DNA of 64,000 nt, from positions 62,001-126,000 of the forward strand of contig NZ_WBOM01000006.1 in the NCBI RefSeq assembly GCF_008973755.1, in the 5' to 3' direction. The DNA comes from Nitrincola alkalilacustris. Its GTDB lineage: Bacteria; Pseudomonadota; Gammaproteobacteria; Pseudomonadales; Balneatricaceae. This document shows, piece after piece, positions 46,527 to 55,406 of the stretch. A program made the translations under genes and the position numbers. The notes beneath the pieces were generated by a model. The model had not been told where the DNA came from, did no database searches, and saw only the letters and a list, made by a program, of their open reading frames with translations. The first letter of the stretch is position 1. Each line of letters opens with the position of its first letter.

Positions 46527-47288
46527 TTAATCCAGCTGTTTGCTCAGAAATGTCTGTAAGGCAGACCAGGACGCGCGATCTGCGCCAAGGTCATAATCAC
46601 CGCTGCCAAATACAGTATAGGAGTGCCGAGCGCCGCCATACACCTGAGCATGGTGCTCGATACCGGCTTCCTGTAGTGCATCCAGCAGACTGGCCAGATC
46701 CTGCATGCCAGACACAGGGTCAGCAGAGCCATGCAGGATCAGTACCGGCGCGGTAACTGAGTCGTAATTCTGACCCTCCGGCAATCCCAGCCCACCATGG
46801 AAGGAGACAAAACCCTGGGTGTCTGCACCCGCGCGGGCCATCTCCAGTACCGCTGCACCACCAAAGCAATAACCCATCACCACCACCTTGTCGGTGGCAC
46901 CGGGTATCTCGCTCGTCTGATCCAGAGATCCCATCAGCCGTGCCCGGAACTCCTCACGGTCGGCATATAACTCGCCAGTGCGCTGACGGTTCTCCTCCAT
47001 CGACTGTGGCTGATTGCCCTGGCCGAACAGATCCACCGCAAAAGCGGTATACCCCTCGGCGGCCAGCATCTCGGCACGGCGAATTTCATAGCCATCCACG
47101 CCATTCCAGTCATGGATGATTATCACTGTTCCGCGCGTCTGTTCAACGTTGCTGTTATAGGCGACATAGCCCTCATAAGCGACACCGTTCACTTCATAGA
47201 CATGAGACATGGTCGTGATCCCACCCTGAGCGATGGATGAGAAGAGCAGGGTGCCGAGCACAGTGCCGGCAGCTTTGTTAACACGCAT
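46527..47288 (-). CDS. Secreted dienelactone-hydrolase-family protein
   Basis: The 253-residue protein has a signal peptide (NKAAGTVLGTLLFSSIAQGG) and an alpha/beta hydrolase domain with the DLH triad: Cys141 in VMGYCFGGAAVLEM, Asp190 in ILHGSADP and His222 in GGARHSYTV. It is therefore probably a periplasmic esterase or lactonase rather than the cytoplasmic chlorocatechol enzyme. ATG 47288 is chosen because AGGAG lies eight bases upstream; an earlier ATG at 47312 abuts AGGAGG too closely. Converges with the Lrp-type gene. Confidence 0.85.
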   Translation of the reverse strand: MRVNKAAGTVLGTLLFSSIAQGGITTMSHVYEVNGVAYEGYVAYNSNVEQTRGTVIIIHDWNGVDGYEIRRAEMLAAEGYTAFAVDLFGQGNQPQSMEENRQRTGELYADREEFRARLMGSLDQTSEIPGATDKVVVMGYCFGGAAVLEMARAGADTQGFVSFHGGLGLPEGQNYDSVTAPVLILHGSADPVSGMQDLASLLDALQEAGIEHHAQVYGGARHSYTVFGSGDYDLGADRASWSALQTFLSKQLD

Positions 47289-47410
47289 GATAACGCTCCT
47301 GTGTTTATTCATACCTCCTACGACCCAAATACCAAGGATGGATCCCGGAAGTCGCATTCTGCTATTGAGCTAAGTTAACGAATGGCGTTTTGTCAAAAGA
47401 GGAAGAAAAG

Positions 47411-47478
47411 AAAAGGGGTCAGGAAAAGGGGTCAGGTACATTTACGGCACGCCGTAAATGTACCTGACCCCTTTTCCT
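47411..47478. repeat. 58-bp perfect palindrome with a 13-bp direct repeat
   Basis: Bases 47421-47448 pair without mismatch with 47451-47478 (28 base pairs) around a two-base AC centre. The arm carries AAAAGGGGTCAGG followed by TACATTTACGGC. AAAAGGGGTCAGG also occurs as a tandem direct repeat (47411-47423 and 47424-47436). It lies just after the trpG stop (47495, minus strand), so it can end the trp transcript. GGGGTCAG...TACATTTA-type ends recur as dispersed palindromes in many gammaproteobacteria and are often tied to REP-associated tyrosine transposases; no transposase is present here. Confidence 0.8.
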
Positions 47479-47494
47479 CTTTTCCGAAGCGCGA

Positions 47495-48154
47495 TTAGCT
47501 GAAGAGGAAGTTCTGGATCAGTTCTTTGCCGCCTTCGGTGGCGAAGGATTCAGGGTGGAACTGGATGCCCTGGATCGGCAGGTGGCGGTGGCGCACGCCC
47601 ATGATTTCGAACGGGCCGCCTGCGCGTACTTTTTCGGTATCGCTCAGCGCGCTCAGATCCGCTTCGCCGACCAGTGCGGTGATCTCCAGGTTGGCGGGGA
47701 AGCTGGCGGCTTCGGCCATCAGAGAGTGGTAGCGCATCACTTCGAGCTGATCCGGGATGTCGCGGAAGATATCGCGGCCGTTGTGGCTGATCGGACTGAT
47801 CTTGCCATGCATCGGCAGGTTGGCCTTGACGATCTTGCCGCCGAACACATGTACGATACCCTGCATACCAAGGCAGACGCCCAGCAACGGGATCTCCGGG
47901 CCGAGTTCGCGGATCACGTCGGCGCATACGCCGAAGTAGGATTCATCATCCGGTGAGCCGGGGCCGGGGGAGATGATGATGCGGTTGGGCTTGAGTGCGC
48001 GGATCTCTTCCAACGTCACCTCATCGTTACGCTTGACGATGATATTGAAGTCGTCGATCTCCTCTTTCAATCGGGCGCTGGTCAACACCTCGCCGATGAA
48101 CTGATAGAGGTTGTAGGTAAACGAATCGTAGTTATCGATAATCAGAACTTTCAC
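47495..48154 (-). CDS. trpG: Anthranilate synthase component II (glutamine amidotransferase)
   Basis: TrpG supplies ammonia from glutamine to TrpE. The 219-residue class I amidotransferase has the oxyanion motif ISPGPGSPDD, nucleophile Cys94 in LGVCLGMQG and the His200/Glu202 pair in QFHPES. It is somewhat longer than typical TrpG because of an insertion near residues 22-38. GTG start overlaps the trpE stop (GTGA), indicating coupling. TrpG can also serve aminodeoxychorismate synthase, but the operon with trpE and trpR favours tryptophan synthesis. Confidence 0.93.
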   Translation of the reverse strand: MKVLIIDNYDSFTYNLYQFIGEVLTSARLKEEIDDFNIIVKRNDEVTLEEIRALKPNRIIISPGPGSPDDESYFGVCADVIRELGPEIPLLGVCLGMQGIVHVFGGKIVKANLPMHGKISPISHNGRDIFRDIPDQLEVMRYHSLMAEAASFPANLEITALVGEADLSALSDTEKVRAGGPFEIMGVRHRHLPIQGIQFHPESFATEGGKELIQNFLFS

Positions 48155-49578
48155 TGGGCGGACTCCTGTTCAGCCGCTGCGGTAAATCGCTCCAGTGCCT
48201 TGCGCGTACCGGCAAACTTGCGCTGGATCTCTTCGTATTCATCTTCCGGATTGGAGTCGTACACATTGCCGCCACAGGTCTGAACATAGGCGTTCTCACC
48301 CTTGGCAAACACGGTACGGATCGGGATTGCAAAGGTGCAGTCGCCATTGAAGGAGAAGTTACCGACTGCACCGCCATAAGGGCCGCGACCATCCACTTCC
48401 AGCTCATCAATGATCTTCATCGCTTCGATCTTCGGTGCACCGGTCAGGGTGCCGGCAGGGAAGTTGCTGGCCAGTGCTGAGAACATATCTTCGGACTCAT
48501 CAATGATGCCGACGATCTCACTCGATATATGCTGCACATGGCTGAAGCGTTTGATATCCATCAGGCTGCGCACTTTTACGGTACCGAAGCGAGCAACACG
48601 GCCGATATCGTTGCGGTGCAGGTCGACGATCATATTGTGCTCGGCGATCTCTTTAGGGTCATTGAGCAGGGCGCGGGCGAACTGGGTATCTTCGGTCGCA
48701 TCCTTGCCACGGCGTGTGGTGCCGGCCAGCGGAAAGGTTTCCATCTCACCCTGGCGCAGGCGGAACAACAGCTCGGGGCTGGCGCCGATGATCTTCTGAT
48801 CGCCGAACTTGATGTAGTACATCTGCGGGGAAGGATTCACCTCGCGCAACTGTTCGTAGATGCTGATGGTGTCGCCCTGCAGTTTAAGATGCTTCTTGAA
48901 CCCGACTTCGCACTGGAACACCTTGCCATCGATAATATCCTGCTTCACCTTCATGACCGCTTTGGCGTGCTCCTCGCGTGACATGGTTTCGCCGGTGAAG
49001 GTGATGCTGAGCGGGCCGTTACCCTCGTATTCGGCGTTGATCAGTTCATTGACCAGGTCCATACGGTTTACGGTGTAGTAGAAGTAGATGATCTCGCCGG
49101 TCATCTTGTCCAGAATCAGGCCATCTTTATACAGGCCGAAGCGGAAGGCATCGAAGTAGTCGTTACTCTTGAGCGACAGCGTTGGCTCGAAATACTGCAT
49201 GCAATCATAGCCCAGGTAGCCGGTCAGGCCACCGGCATACTTACGCGAGATGATGTTCTGCGGCATGATCTCGCGCAGCAGATAGTAGGGATTGTCACTC
49301 TCGTAACTGTCGCTGCTGCCATCGCGCTGGGTGATGGTCAGGGTGCGTTCTGCTGCCGAGATGATCAGCTCCGGGTCGAAGCCGATGATCGAATAGCGCG
49401 AAATATGGCTGTCTTCGCCGAGTGATTCCAACATGAAGCAGGTGTCGTAACGCTTCTCGATCTTCTGAAACAGGTTGAAGAAGTCGCAGTCGGCCGCAAG
49501 GGTGACATAGTGCGGCTTGCGCGGCAGTTCTATCTTGCGGGGCTTGGTTGGTTTATCTGATTGCTTATCGGTCGTCAT
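48151..49578 (-). CDS. trpE: Anthranilate synthase component I
   Basis: TrpE converts chorismate and ammonia to anthranilate. The 475-residue protein has an N-terminal regulatory domain with the feedback-inhibition motif MLESLGEDSHISRYSIIG (about 49-66) and a chorismate-binding domain with PLAGTTRRGKDATED, IAEHNMIVDLHRND and FPAGTLTGAPKIEAM. DLHRND differs from the commoner DLxRND variants only at the middle residue. It follows trpR by 68 bases on the same strand; the rest of the trp pathway is outside the window. Confidence 0.93.
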   Translation of the reverse strand: MTTDKQSDKPTKPRKIELPRKPHYVTLAADCDFFNLFQKIEKRYDTCFMLESLGEDSHISRYSIIGFDPELIISAAERTLTITQRDGSSDSYESDNPYYLLREIMPQNIISRKYAGGLTGYLGYDCMQYFEPTLSLKSNDYFDAFRFGLYKDGLILDKMTGEIIYFYYTVNRMDLVNELINAEYEGNGPLSITFTGETMSREEHAKAVMKVKQDIIDGKVFQCEVGFKKHLKLQGDTISIYEQLREVNPSPQMYYIKFGDQKIIGASPELLFRLRQGEMETFPLAGTTRRGKDATEDTQFARALLNDPKEIAEHNMIVDLHRNDIGRVARFGTVKVRSLMDIKRFSHVQHISSEIVGIIDESEDMFSALASNFPAGTLTGAPKIEAMKIIDELEVDGRGPYGGAVGNFSFNGDCTFAIPIRTVFAKGENAYVQTCGGNVYDSNPEDEYEEIQRKFAGTRKALERFTAAAEQESAQ

Positions 49579-49646
49579 ATCTGACTCTGCTTGTAATCTG
49601 TTTGTGTACGGTATGAGTGTTGAAATAGCTGACTGCTCAGAGCCGG

Positions 49647-49937
49647 CTACTCATGGGCGGGTTGTTTCAAGGCACGTGATCCCCGCGATACGGTTGCAAT
49701 ACCGACGCCCAGCTGCTCAGCGATCTTGCGTTGTGGTACACCTGCCTCCAGCATGCGGAAGATCTGCAAGCGCTTGGTGATCTCGCTCAACTCGGCTGGA
49801 GTCAACAGGCTTTCCAGAACATGCAGCATTTCGATATGGCTGTTCACGGTCAGAAGATAATCGAGCAGGTCACGGGTGTGCTGGTCGGTTGTTTCGGTGC
49901 TCATGGTATCAAGGCTGTTCATATCTATGCTGTTCAT
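49647..49937 (-). CDS. trpR: Trp operon repressor
   Basis: The 96-residue all-helical protein matches TrpR: HIEMLHVLESLLTPAELSEI and the helix-turn-helix MLEAGVPQRKIAEQLGVGIA followed by TVSRGSRALK. With bound tryptophan it represses trp promoters. It heads a trpR-trpE-trpG operon, unlike enterobacteria, where trpR stands apart. Alternative starts at 49922 and 49904 exist; no site has a clear Shine-Dalgarno sequence. The operator over its promoter implies autoregulation together with trpEG. Confidence 0.92.
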   Translation of the reverse strand: MNSIDMNSLDTMSTETTDQHTRDLLDYLLTVNSHIEMLHVLESLLTPAELSEITKRLQIFRMLEAGVPQRKIAEQLGVGIATVSRGSRALKQPAHE

Positions 49938-49956
49938 CGGGGTAGTATGTATTCGT

Positions 49957-49992
49957 GTACTAGTACGCTATCACAATCTAAGGTTGAGTCAA
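49957..49992 (-). promoter_or_regulatory. trpREG promoter with TrpR operator
   Basis: On the minus strand TTGACT (49992-49987) and TAGCGT (49970-49965) are 16 bases apart. The palindrome GTACTAGTAC (49957-49966), which shares the CTAG-centred core of known trp operators, overlaps the -10 box and the expected start point, so repressor binding would block initiation. Confidence 0.7.
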
Positions 49993-50000
49993 GCAAAGAA

Positions 50001-51539
50001 TCAGCGCTTCAGCACATTTTTAATCAACCGGCCTGTGCCTCTTGCCTGTTGCAGGAGTTTTTTCCAGTCGGCCTTGCGGGCCAGCAGTTGTAACCTCTGT
50101 GAGCGGCCTTTTTTTGCCAGCTCCAGCCGTTCCTGCAGCAGCGCCCAGAGCAGGTCGATGTTATAGCCATCTGGCCCCTGATCCAGCCGAACCGGGATCA
50201 GATCGGCATCCGGCACCTTCAGATCCTGCGCGATATGTTGCAACGCTTCGTATATGGCGATCGCCTTGGGGCGGGTCGGGGGAGTCAGTGTGTAAGGCGG
50301 CGACCATTCGCGTGCCGGCGACAGACGATCAACATGGCTGACGACCAGCACCAGCGGTGGCATGCTGCGTCTGGGGTTGGCACGGAACCAGTCACGTATG
50401 ACCTCCAGTGCGCGAGCGTCCAGTTCACGGTCTGCGCGGTTGGCAGCAATGACCCAGAGGATGCAGTCGACATCGGCGCACTGTGCGGCCAGTCGCTCAA
50501 GGGAGGCGTCATCGTCGATGCCGGGAGTGTCAATCAGCACCGCCAGTGTTTCGTCATTCTGCTTGAGTTGATAACGGCTGCTGCCCTCTGTCATGGGCAG
50601 CAGATCCACAGCTGCCTGAGTATCTTTCAGCAGCGCATTGGTCAGGCTGGATTTACCGGTATTGACCTGTCCCGCAATCAGCACCTGGACCGGGCCAGGC
50701 GGTGGCTGGATGGCCCTGTCACTTGCCGCCAGATTTGAGAGTTGTTCTGTATTCACCTGCAGCTTGCCTGAGTAGAGATCGATTGCGGCGCGGCCGATCT
50801 CCTCAACCCAGATGCGGGCACCGCGTTGCTTCAGATAGTCGCTGGTTTCATCAAAGGCAACGCCGAGTATCCGCTCGCGGGCTTCTGCCAGAAGTGCCGA
50901 TATCGGGTTGACCAGTCGCACCAGCCGGTAAGCCAGCGTCGCGCCCCGATACAGTTTCATGCTGCCCTCACGATATTCCCACAAGCGAAGCACCTGACCC
51001 ACCTGAATCATATGCGCAGCCGGCACCTGATCCAGCAGTACCAGGCGCAGTTGCTGACTGACGCGCTCGCTCAACAGGAGTGCTTCTGGCAGGGTGAAGT
51101 TCCAGATCGGGTCACGGTGATCCGGGTAGTAGTGACGGGCCACCTTTTCAATCACCTCGCGAGCACTGCGTTGCAGCAGTGTTTTGCTGCCGAGGATGTT
51201 CTTGTCGGTGGATTGAGCCAACCGCTGCACCTCCTGCCAGGCGGCCAGGTCCTGTGGTGACCAGTCATCACTTGGGGGCGTGATGGCGGGCTGCAGTGTC
51301 TCGGCTGGATCGGGTGAGGCAGGGGGCTGATCCGGTGCCAGGCGGCGCTGCATCCAGACAGCGATCAGATAACCGCTCAGGGTCAGTAACGCCAGCATTG
51401 CCAGCCAGGGGTAGATCAGCTCTGTCTGCCACAGCCAGATCAGGCCAGCAGGCAGCAGTAGCAGTGCAGGCAGGGTGATCAGTAACAGTACCATGGCGCT
51501 CAACAGCAGCGTCTGCCGTCGGGTTGGGCGCTTACTCAT
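50001..51539 (-). CDS. Membrane-anchored GTPase, HSR1/Era-like
   Basis: The 512-residue protein has two N-terminal membrane helices (about 11-35 and 42-62), a ~200-residue helical middle region, and a P-loop GTPase domain with AGQVNTGKSSLTNALL (G1, ~285-297), VLIDTPGIDDD (G3, ~333) and VVSHVDRL (G4, ~400, SHVD replacing NKxD). A basic helical tail follows. Its start overlaps the upstream GTPase gene by eight bases, so both are made together. Topology places the GTPase in the cytoplasm at the inner membrane. I do not know a function; relatives are annotated only as GTPases. Confidence 0.8.
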   Translation of the reverse strand: MSKRPTRRQTLLLSAMVLLLITLPALLLLPAGLIWLWQTELIYPWLAMLALLTLSGYLIAVWMQRRLAPDQPPASPDPAETLQPAITPPSDDWSPQDLAAWQEVQRLAQSTDKNILGSKTLLQRSAREVIEKVARHYYPDHRDPIWNFTLPEALLLSERVSQQLRLVLLDQVPAAHMIQVGQVLRLWEYREGSMKLYRGATLAYRLVRLVNPISALLAEARERILGVAFDETSDYLKQRGARIWVEEIGRAAIDLYSGKLQVNTEQLSNLAASDRAIQPPPGPVQVLIAGQVNTGKSSLTNALLKDTQAAVDLLPMTEGSSRYQLKQNDETLAVLIDTPGIDDDASLERLAAQCADVDCILWVIAANRADRELDARALEVIRDWFRANPRRSMPPLVLVVSHVDRLSPAREWSPPYTLTPPTRPKAIAIYEALQHIAQDLKVPDADLIPVRLDQGPDGYNIDLLWALLQERLELAKKGRSQRLQLLARKADWKKLLQQARGTGRLIKNVLKR

Positions 51540-52830
51540 GATCTTTATTCTGCCGCTTGAGCCGATCGTGGAACATCTGATAAGCCTCCTTCAGTGAGCC
51601 CTGATAGGCGCGCGCCACTCCGCCCGGATCACTTCGGCCAAGCAGCTTCTGCTCCAGATAGTAGCAGGCGGCTCTGCCCAGTGCATAGGTGACAGCCGCG
51701 CTGGCAGTGCCTGCTGCCACGGCACCGATCGACTGCCCGTAAACCGGTACCAGCTTGCCCAGCTGGCGCGCCCCGAAGCTGGCACCTATGCCGAGCAGGG
51801 TGCCGGAACCGAGTGAGGTGGCAAACTCGGTCAGGGTGCGCTTATCCCACTCGCATTGGTAAATACTGGCAATGGAATGCAGCATCTTGCCCTGCAGGGT
51901 GGGCACGGTGATAAAACCGGCGACAGGAATCATATCGGTGATACCCGCAGCTGTGGCATAGCCTATCAGGTGTGGGTGAATCTGTTGCAGGCGCTGATCA
52001 CCTTCACGGAGTAACAGGTCTTTGAGTTGTTGTCGTTTCGTTTCACTCAGAACCTGATCCAGCGCATCCAGCAGCGCATCCAGCAGCGCATCCAGGCCAT
52101 AGTCCGGCTGTGTGAACTGATCCTCCGGCTTGGTCAGGTCAACGGCGACCGACAGAAAAGGACCTTTGCCCGGCAGGTTACTGAAAGCCTCTACTTGTGC
52201 TTTCAGTGCACGTTGCAGATCGATCAGATCGGGCGTGGTATGAAGTTGATCATAATCGGGATGGTCCCGATCATCCTTATAGGCATCATGCAGTCGAGTC
52301 TGTACCAGTATCACGGGCCAGTCGGGGTGGCGTTTGCGGATCTGAATCAGATGCTGCAGAACACGCTCCTGCTGTGGATCAAGCGCACGCACCACCACCA
52401 GAAGCGCGTCCGCCTGTTGCTCGATCTCGGTCAGCTCGTTTTCGGGACTCTCTTCAGAACTCTTTTCAGGATCATAGCCCATCTCATCCAGCCCACGTGT
52501 ATCAATAAAGCGCACCAGGGGTAGCTCAGGCGGGAACTCAAACTGCCGTGCATGGCGGGTGCAGGGTTTGAAGCCGGCACCTATCTCTGCTTCCGGGTGG
52601 CGGGTGATGGCATGAATGATCGAGGTTTTACCCGATTGCACCTTGCCGAGCAGCCAGAGCACTGGTGCATCAATACGGGTCGGATCAGCCAGAAGCGCTA
52701 TGGCTTCTGAGTCGTCCTTCATGCCAGACCCGGAAGCAGACGCTGAATCAGGCTGTGCTGAATCAGGAGAGGGATACAGCACTGTCTGAACGATACGCTT
52801 CCAGTTACGGCTCAGAAAGTTGAAATCCAT
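51532..52830 (-). CDS. GTPase with C-terminal DUF697 membrane domain
   Basis: The 432-residue protein has an N-terminal GTPase domain: LLGKVQSGKTSIIHAI (G1, 61-76), FIDTRGLDEMG (G3, 108-118) and VQTRLHD (G4, 176-182, a degenerate NKxD). Residues ~285-410 form a hydrophobic Gly/Ala-rich DUF697-type domain (ATAAGITDMIPVAGF and GSGTLLGIGASFGARQLGKL), likely membrane-inserted. A 12-bp tandem repeat in the DNA encodes DALLDALLDAL before it. G4 is weak, so nucleotide specificity is uncertain. Overlaps the next GTPase gene by eight bases. Confidence 0.82.
   Translation of the reverse strand: MDFNFLSRNWKRIVQTVLYPSPDSAQPDSASASGSGMKDDSEAIALLADPTRIDAPVLWLLGKVQSGKTSIIHAITRHPEAEIGAGFKPCTRHARQFEFPPELPLVRFIDTRGLDEMGYDPEKSSEESPENELTEIEQQADALLVVVRALDPQQERVLQHLIQIRKRHPDWPVILVQTRLHDAYKDDRDHPDYDQLHTTPDLIDLQRALKAQVEAFSNLPGKGPFLSVAVDLTKPEDQFTQPDYGLDALLDALLDALDQVLSETKRQQLKDLLLREGDQRLQQIHPHLIGYATAAGITDMIPVAGFITVPTLQGKMLHSIASIYQCEWDKRTLTEFATSLGSGTLLGIGASFGARQLGKLVPVYGQSIGAVAAGTASAAVTYALGRAACYYLEQKLLGRSDPGGVARAYQGSLKEAYQMFHDRLKRQNKDHE
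52064..52095. repeat. In-frame 12-bp tandem repeat
   Basis: GCATCCAGCAGC occurs 2.7 times in tandem inside the DUF697 GTPase gene and encodes repeated DALL units. Being a multiple of three it can change length without frameshift. Confidence 0.8.
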
Positions 52831-52901
52831 CGGCTGCTTCTCCTCGTTTTGTCACGGATGCTCCTGCCCAGCCCTTCTGTGTAGCTCTTGTGCTGGCCTG
52901 A

Positions 52902-53894
52902 TCAACCTTCCTGCAGCTTTTTCAGTTGTTTCAGCAGCGAAGGGGGCAGGCTGGATATGATCAGCGTCTCATTATCCGGATTGAATTGCACGCCCTTGCC
53001 CAGGCTTCCCGTGCCGAAGCTGATCGACAGATCACCACTGCGGCCACTGAGGCGAATATACTGGCGCAACTGACGACGATCCGGAATCAGCTCCTCCTTC
53101 TTTACCGGCTGATTGTCGCGGAGATAAGCCTCGAAACGCTCCGGAGCCTTCTCATCCACCTGCGCCGACAGATCCTTGTATACCACCGCTTCGCCCGCTT
53201 TGTCCTGCTCGACACAAAAATCGATCACCTTCTCCTTGATCGGCGCGACCTCATCTACCGGCAGGCTTTCGCAGTAGGCATCGACCAGCTTCAGGAACTG
53301 CTCGGTCTCGGCCTTTTTATCGACCTTATCAATATAGCCCAGCCACTCCATCAGCACTGGCTGCAGGCCGCGATCGCCACGTCCGAAACTGACGGTCAGG
53401 TATTTGGGGGCATCCGCCTCCATTTCGGTCAGATCGATACAGACTCCAAAGCCGACTTCGCTGAAATCAAGATACTCGATGCGGCTCAGCTCCAGCGCAT
53501 TGTTCAGGGTCAGAGCGCCGGTCTGGCGCAGAATGAAGATGAACAGGCGATCACCACGATCCAGCTTCTCGAGCAGGAAGAAGAGGTTGCCGCTGACCAG
53601 TTGCTCCTGATTATCCAGCAGCAGGCCCAACTGGCGGCTGACGCGTTCGGCAAAACCGTTGAACGGGATCTGACCCTCGCGCCACTGCAGCACCAGCGCC
53701 TTGAAAGCATTAGACTCATCGTTGAAAGCGCCATACTGACGATTGGCACGGCCAGACTGAATACGCTTGAACTCGCTCAGAATCGACAGGCCATAGGGCT
53801 CTGTCGGGTTCTCTTCCGTGCGACAGATCACCTCAGCGGCGCGGGTGATATCGGTCTTGTCGATGTTGTGAACAATAAACTGGCTGACGGACAT
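52902..53894 (-). CDS. yejK: Nucleoid-associated protein YejK/NdpA
   Basis: The 330-residue protein has the normal length and pattern of the 37-kDa nucleoid-associated family: N-terminal SVSQFIVHNIDKTDITRAAE, middle LEYLDFSEVGFGVCIDLTEM-like segment (here IEYLDFSEVGFGVCIDLTEM) and C-terminal SGDLSISFGTGSLGKGVQFN. It binds DNA and copurifies with the nucleoid in E. coli. ATG 53894 is supported by AGGAG nine bases upstream. It lies 71 bases before the GTPase pair on the same strand, so the three genes may form one operon. Confidence 0.93.
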   Translation of the reverse strand: MSVSQFIVHNIDKTDITRAAEVICRTEENPTEPYGLSILSEFKRIQSGRANRQYGAFNDESNAFKALVLQWREGQIPFNGFAERVSRQLGLLLDNQEQLVSGNLFFLLEKLDRGDRLFIFILRQTGALTLNNALELSRIEYLDFSEVGFGVCIDLTEMEADAPKYLTVSFGRGDRGLQPVLMEWLGYIDKVDKKAETEQFLKLVDAYCESLPVDEVAPIKEKVIDFCVEQDKAGEAVVYKDLSAQVDEKAPERFEAYLRDNQPVKKEELIPDRRQLRQYIRLSGRSGDLSISFGTGSLGKGVQFNPDNETLIISSLPPSLLKQLKKLQEG

Positions 53895-53950
53895 TAAGTG
53901 TAACTCCTGAATAACGCTGGGTTCTGGCGCTGGGTTCTGGCGAGAGGGTG

Positions 53951-55277
<1,327 letters not shown>

Positions 55278-55406
55278 GTCAGACGGATGCCTCTTTCGTT
55301 GAGTTTCAAAGCGGCCTATTGTATACCTCAGAGGAAGCGTTGATAAAGGAACCTCACTCACATCAATACTACTGAGTTAAGGGTGAGTGGCAGACAGGAG
55401 AGATAT

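Noticed and set aside
47411-47478. Complete insertion sequence
   Set aside because: The palindrome has no transposase gene inside or beside it and is only 68 bases long.
50001-52830. Antiphage defence system based on paired GTPases
   Set aside because: The flanks are core genes (yejK, trpR), no integrase or defence gene is near, and nothing in the domains points to nucleic-acid attack.
52926-53897. 323-codon open frame antisense to yejK
   Set aside because: It mirrors the yejK gene, whose family motifs, start and ribosome site are clear; the antisense product has no recognisable domain.
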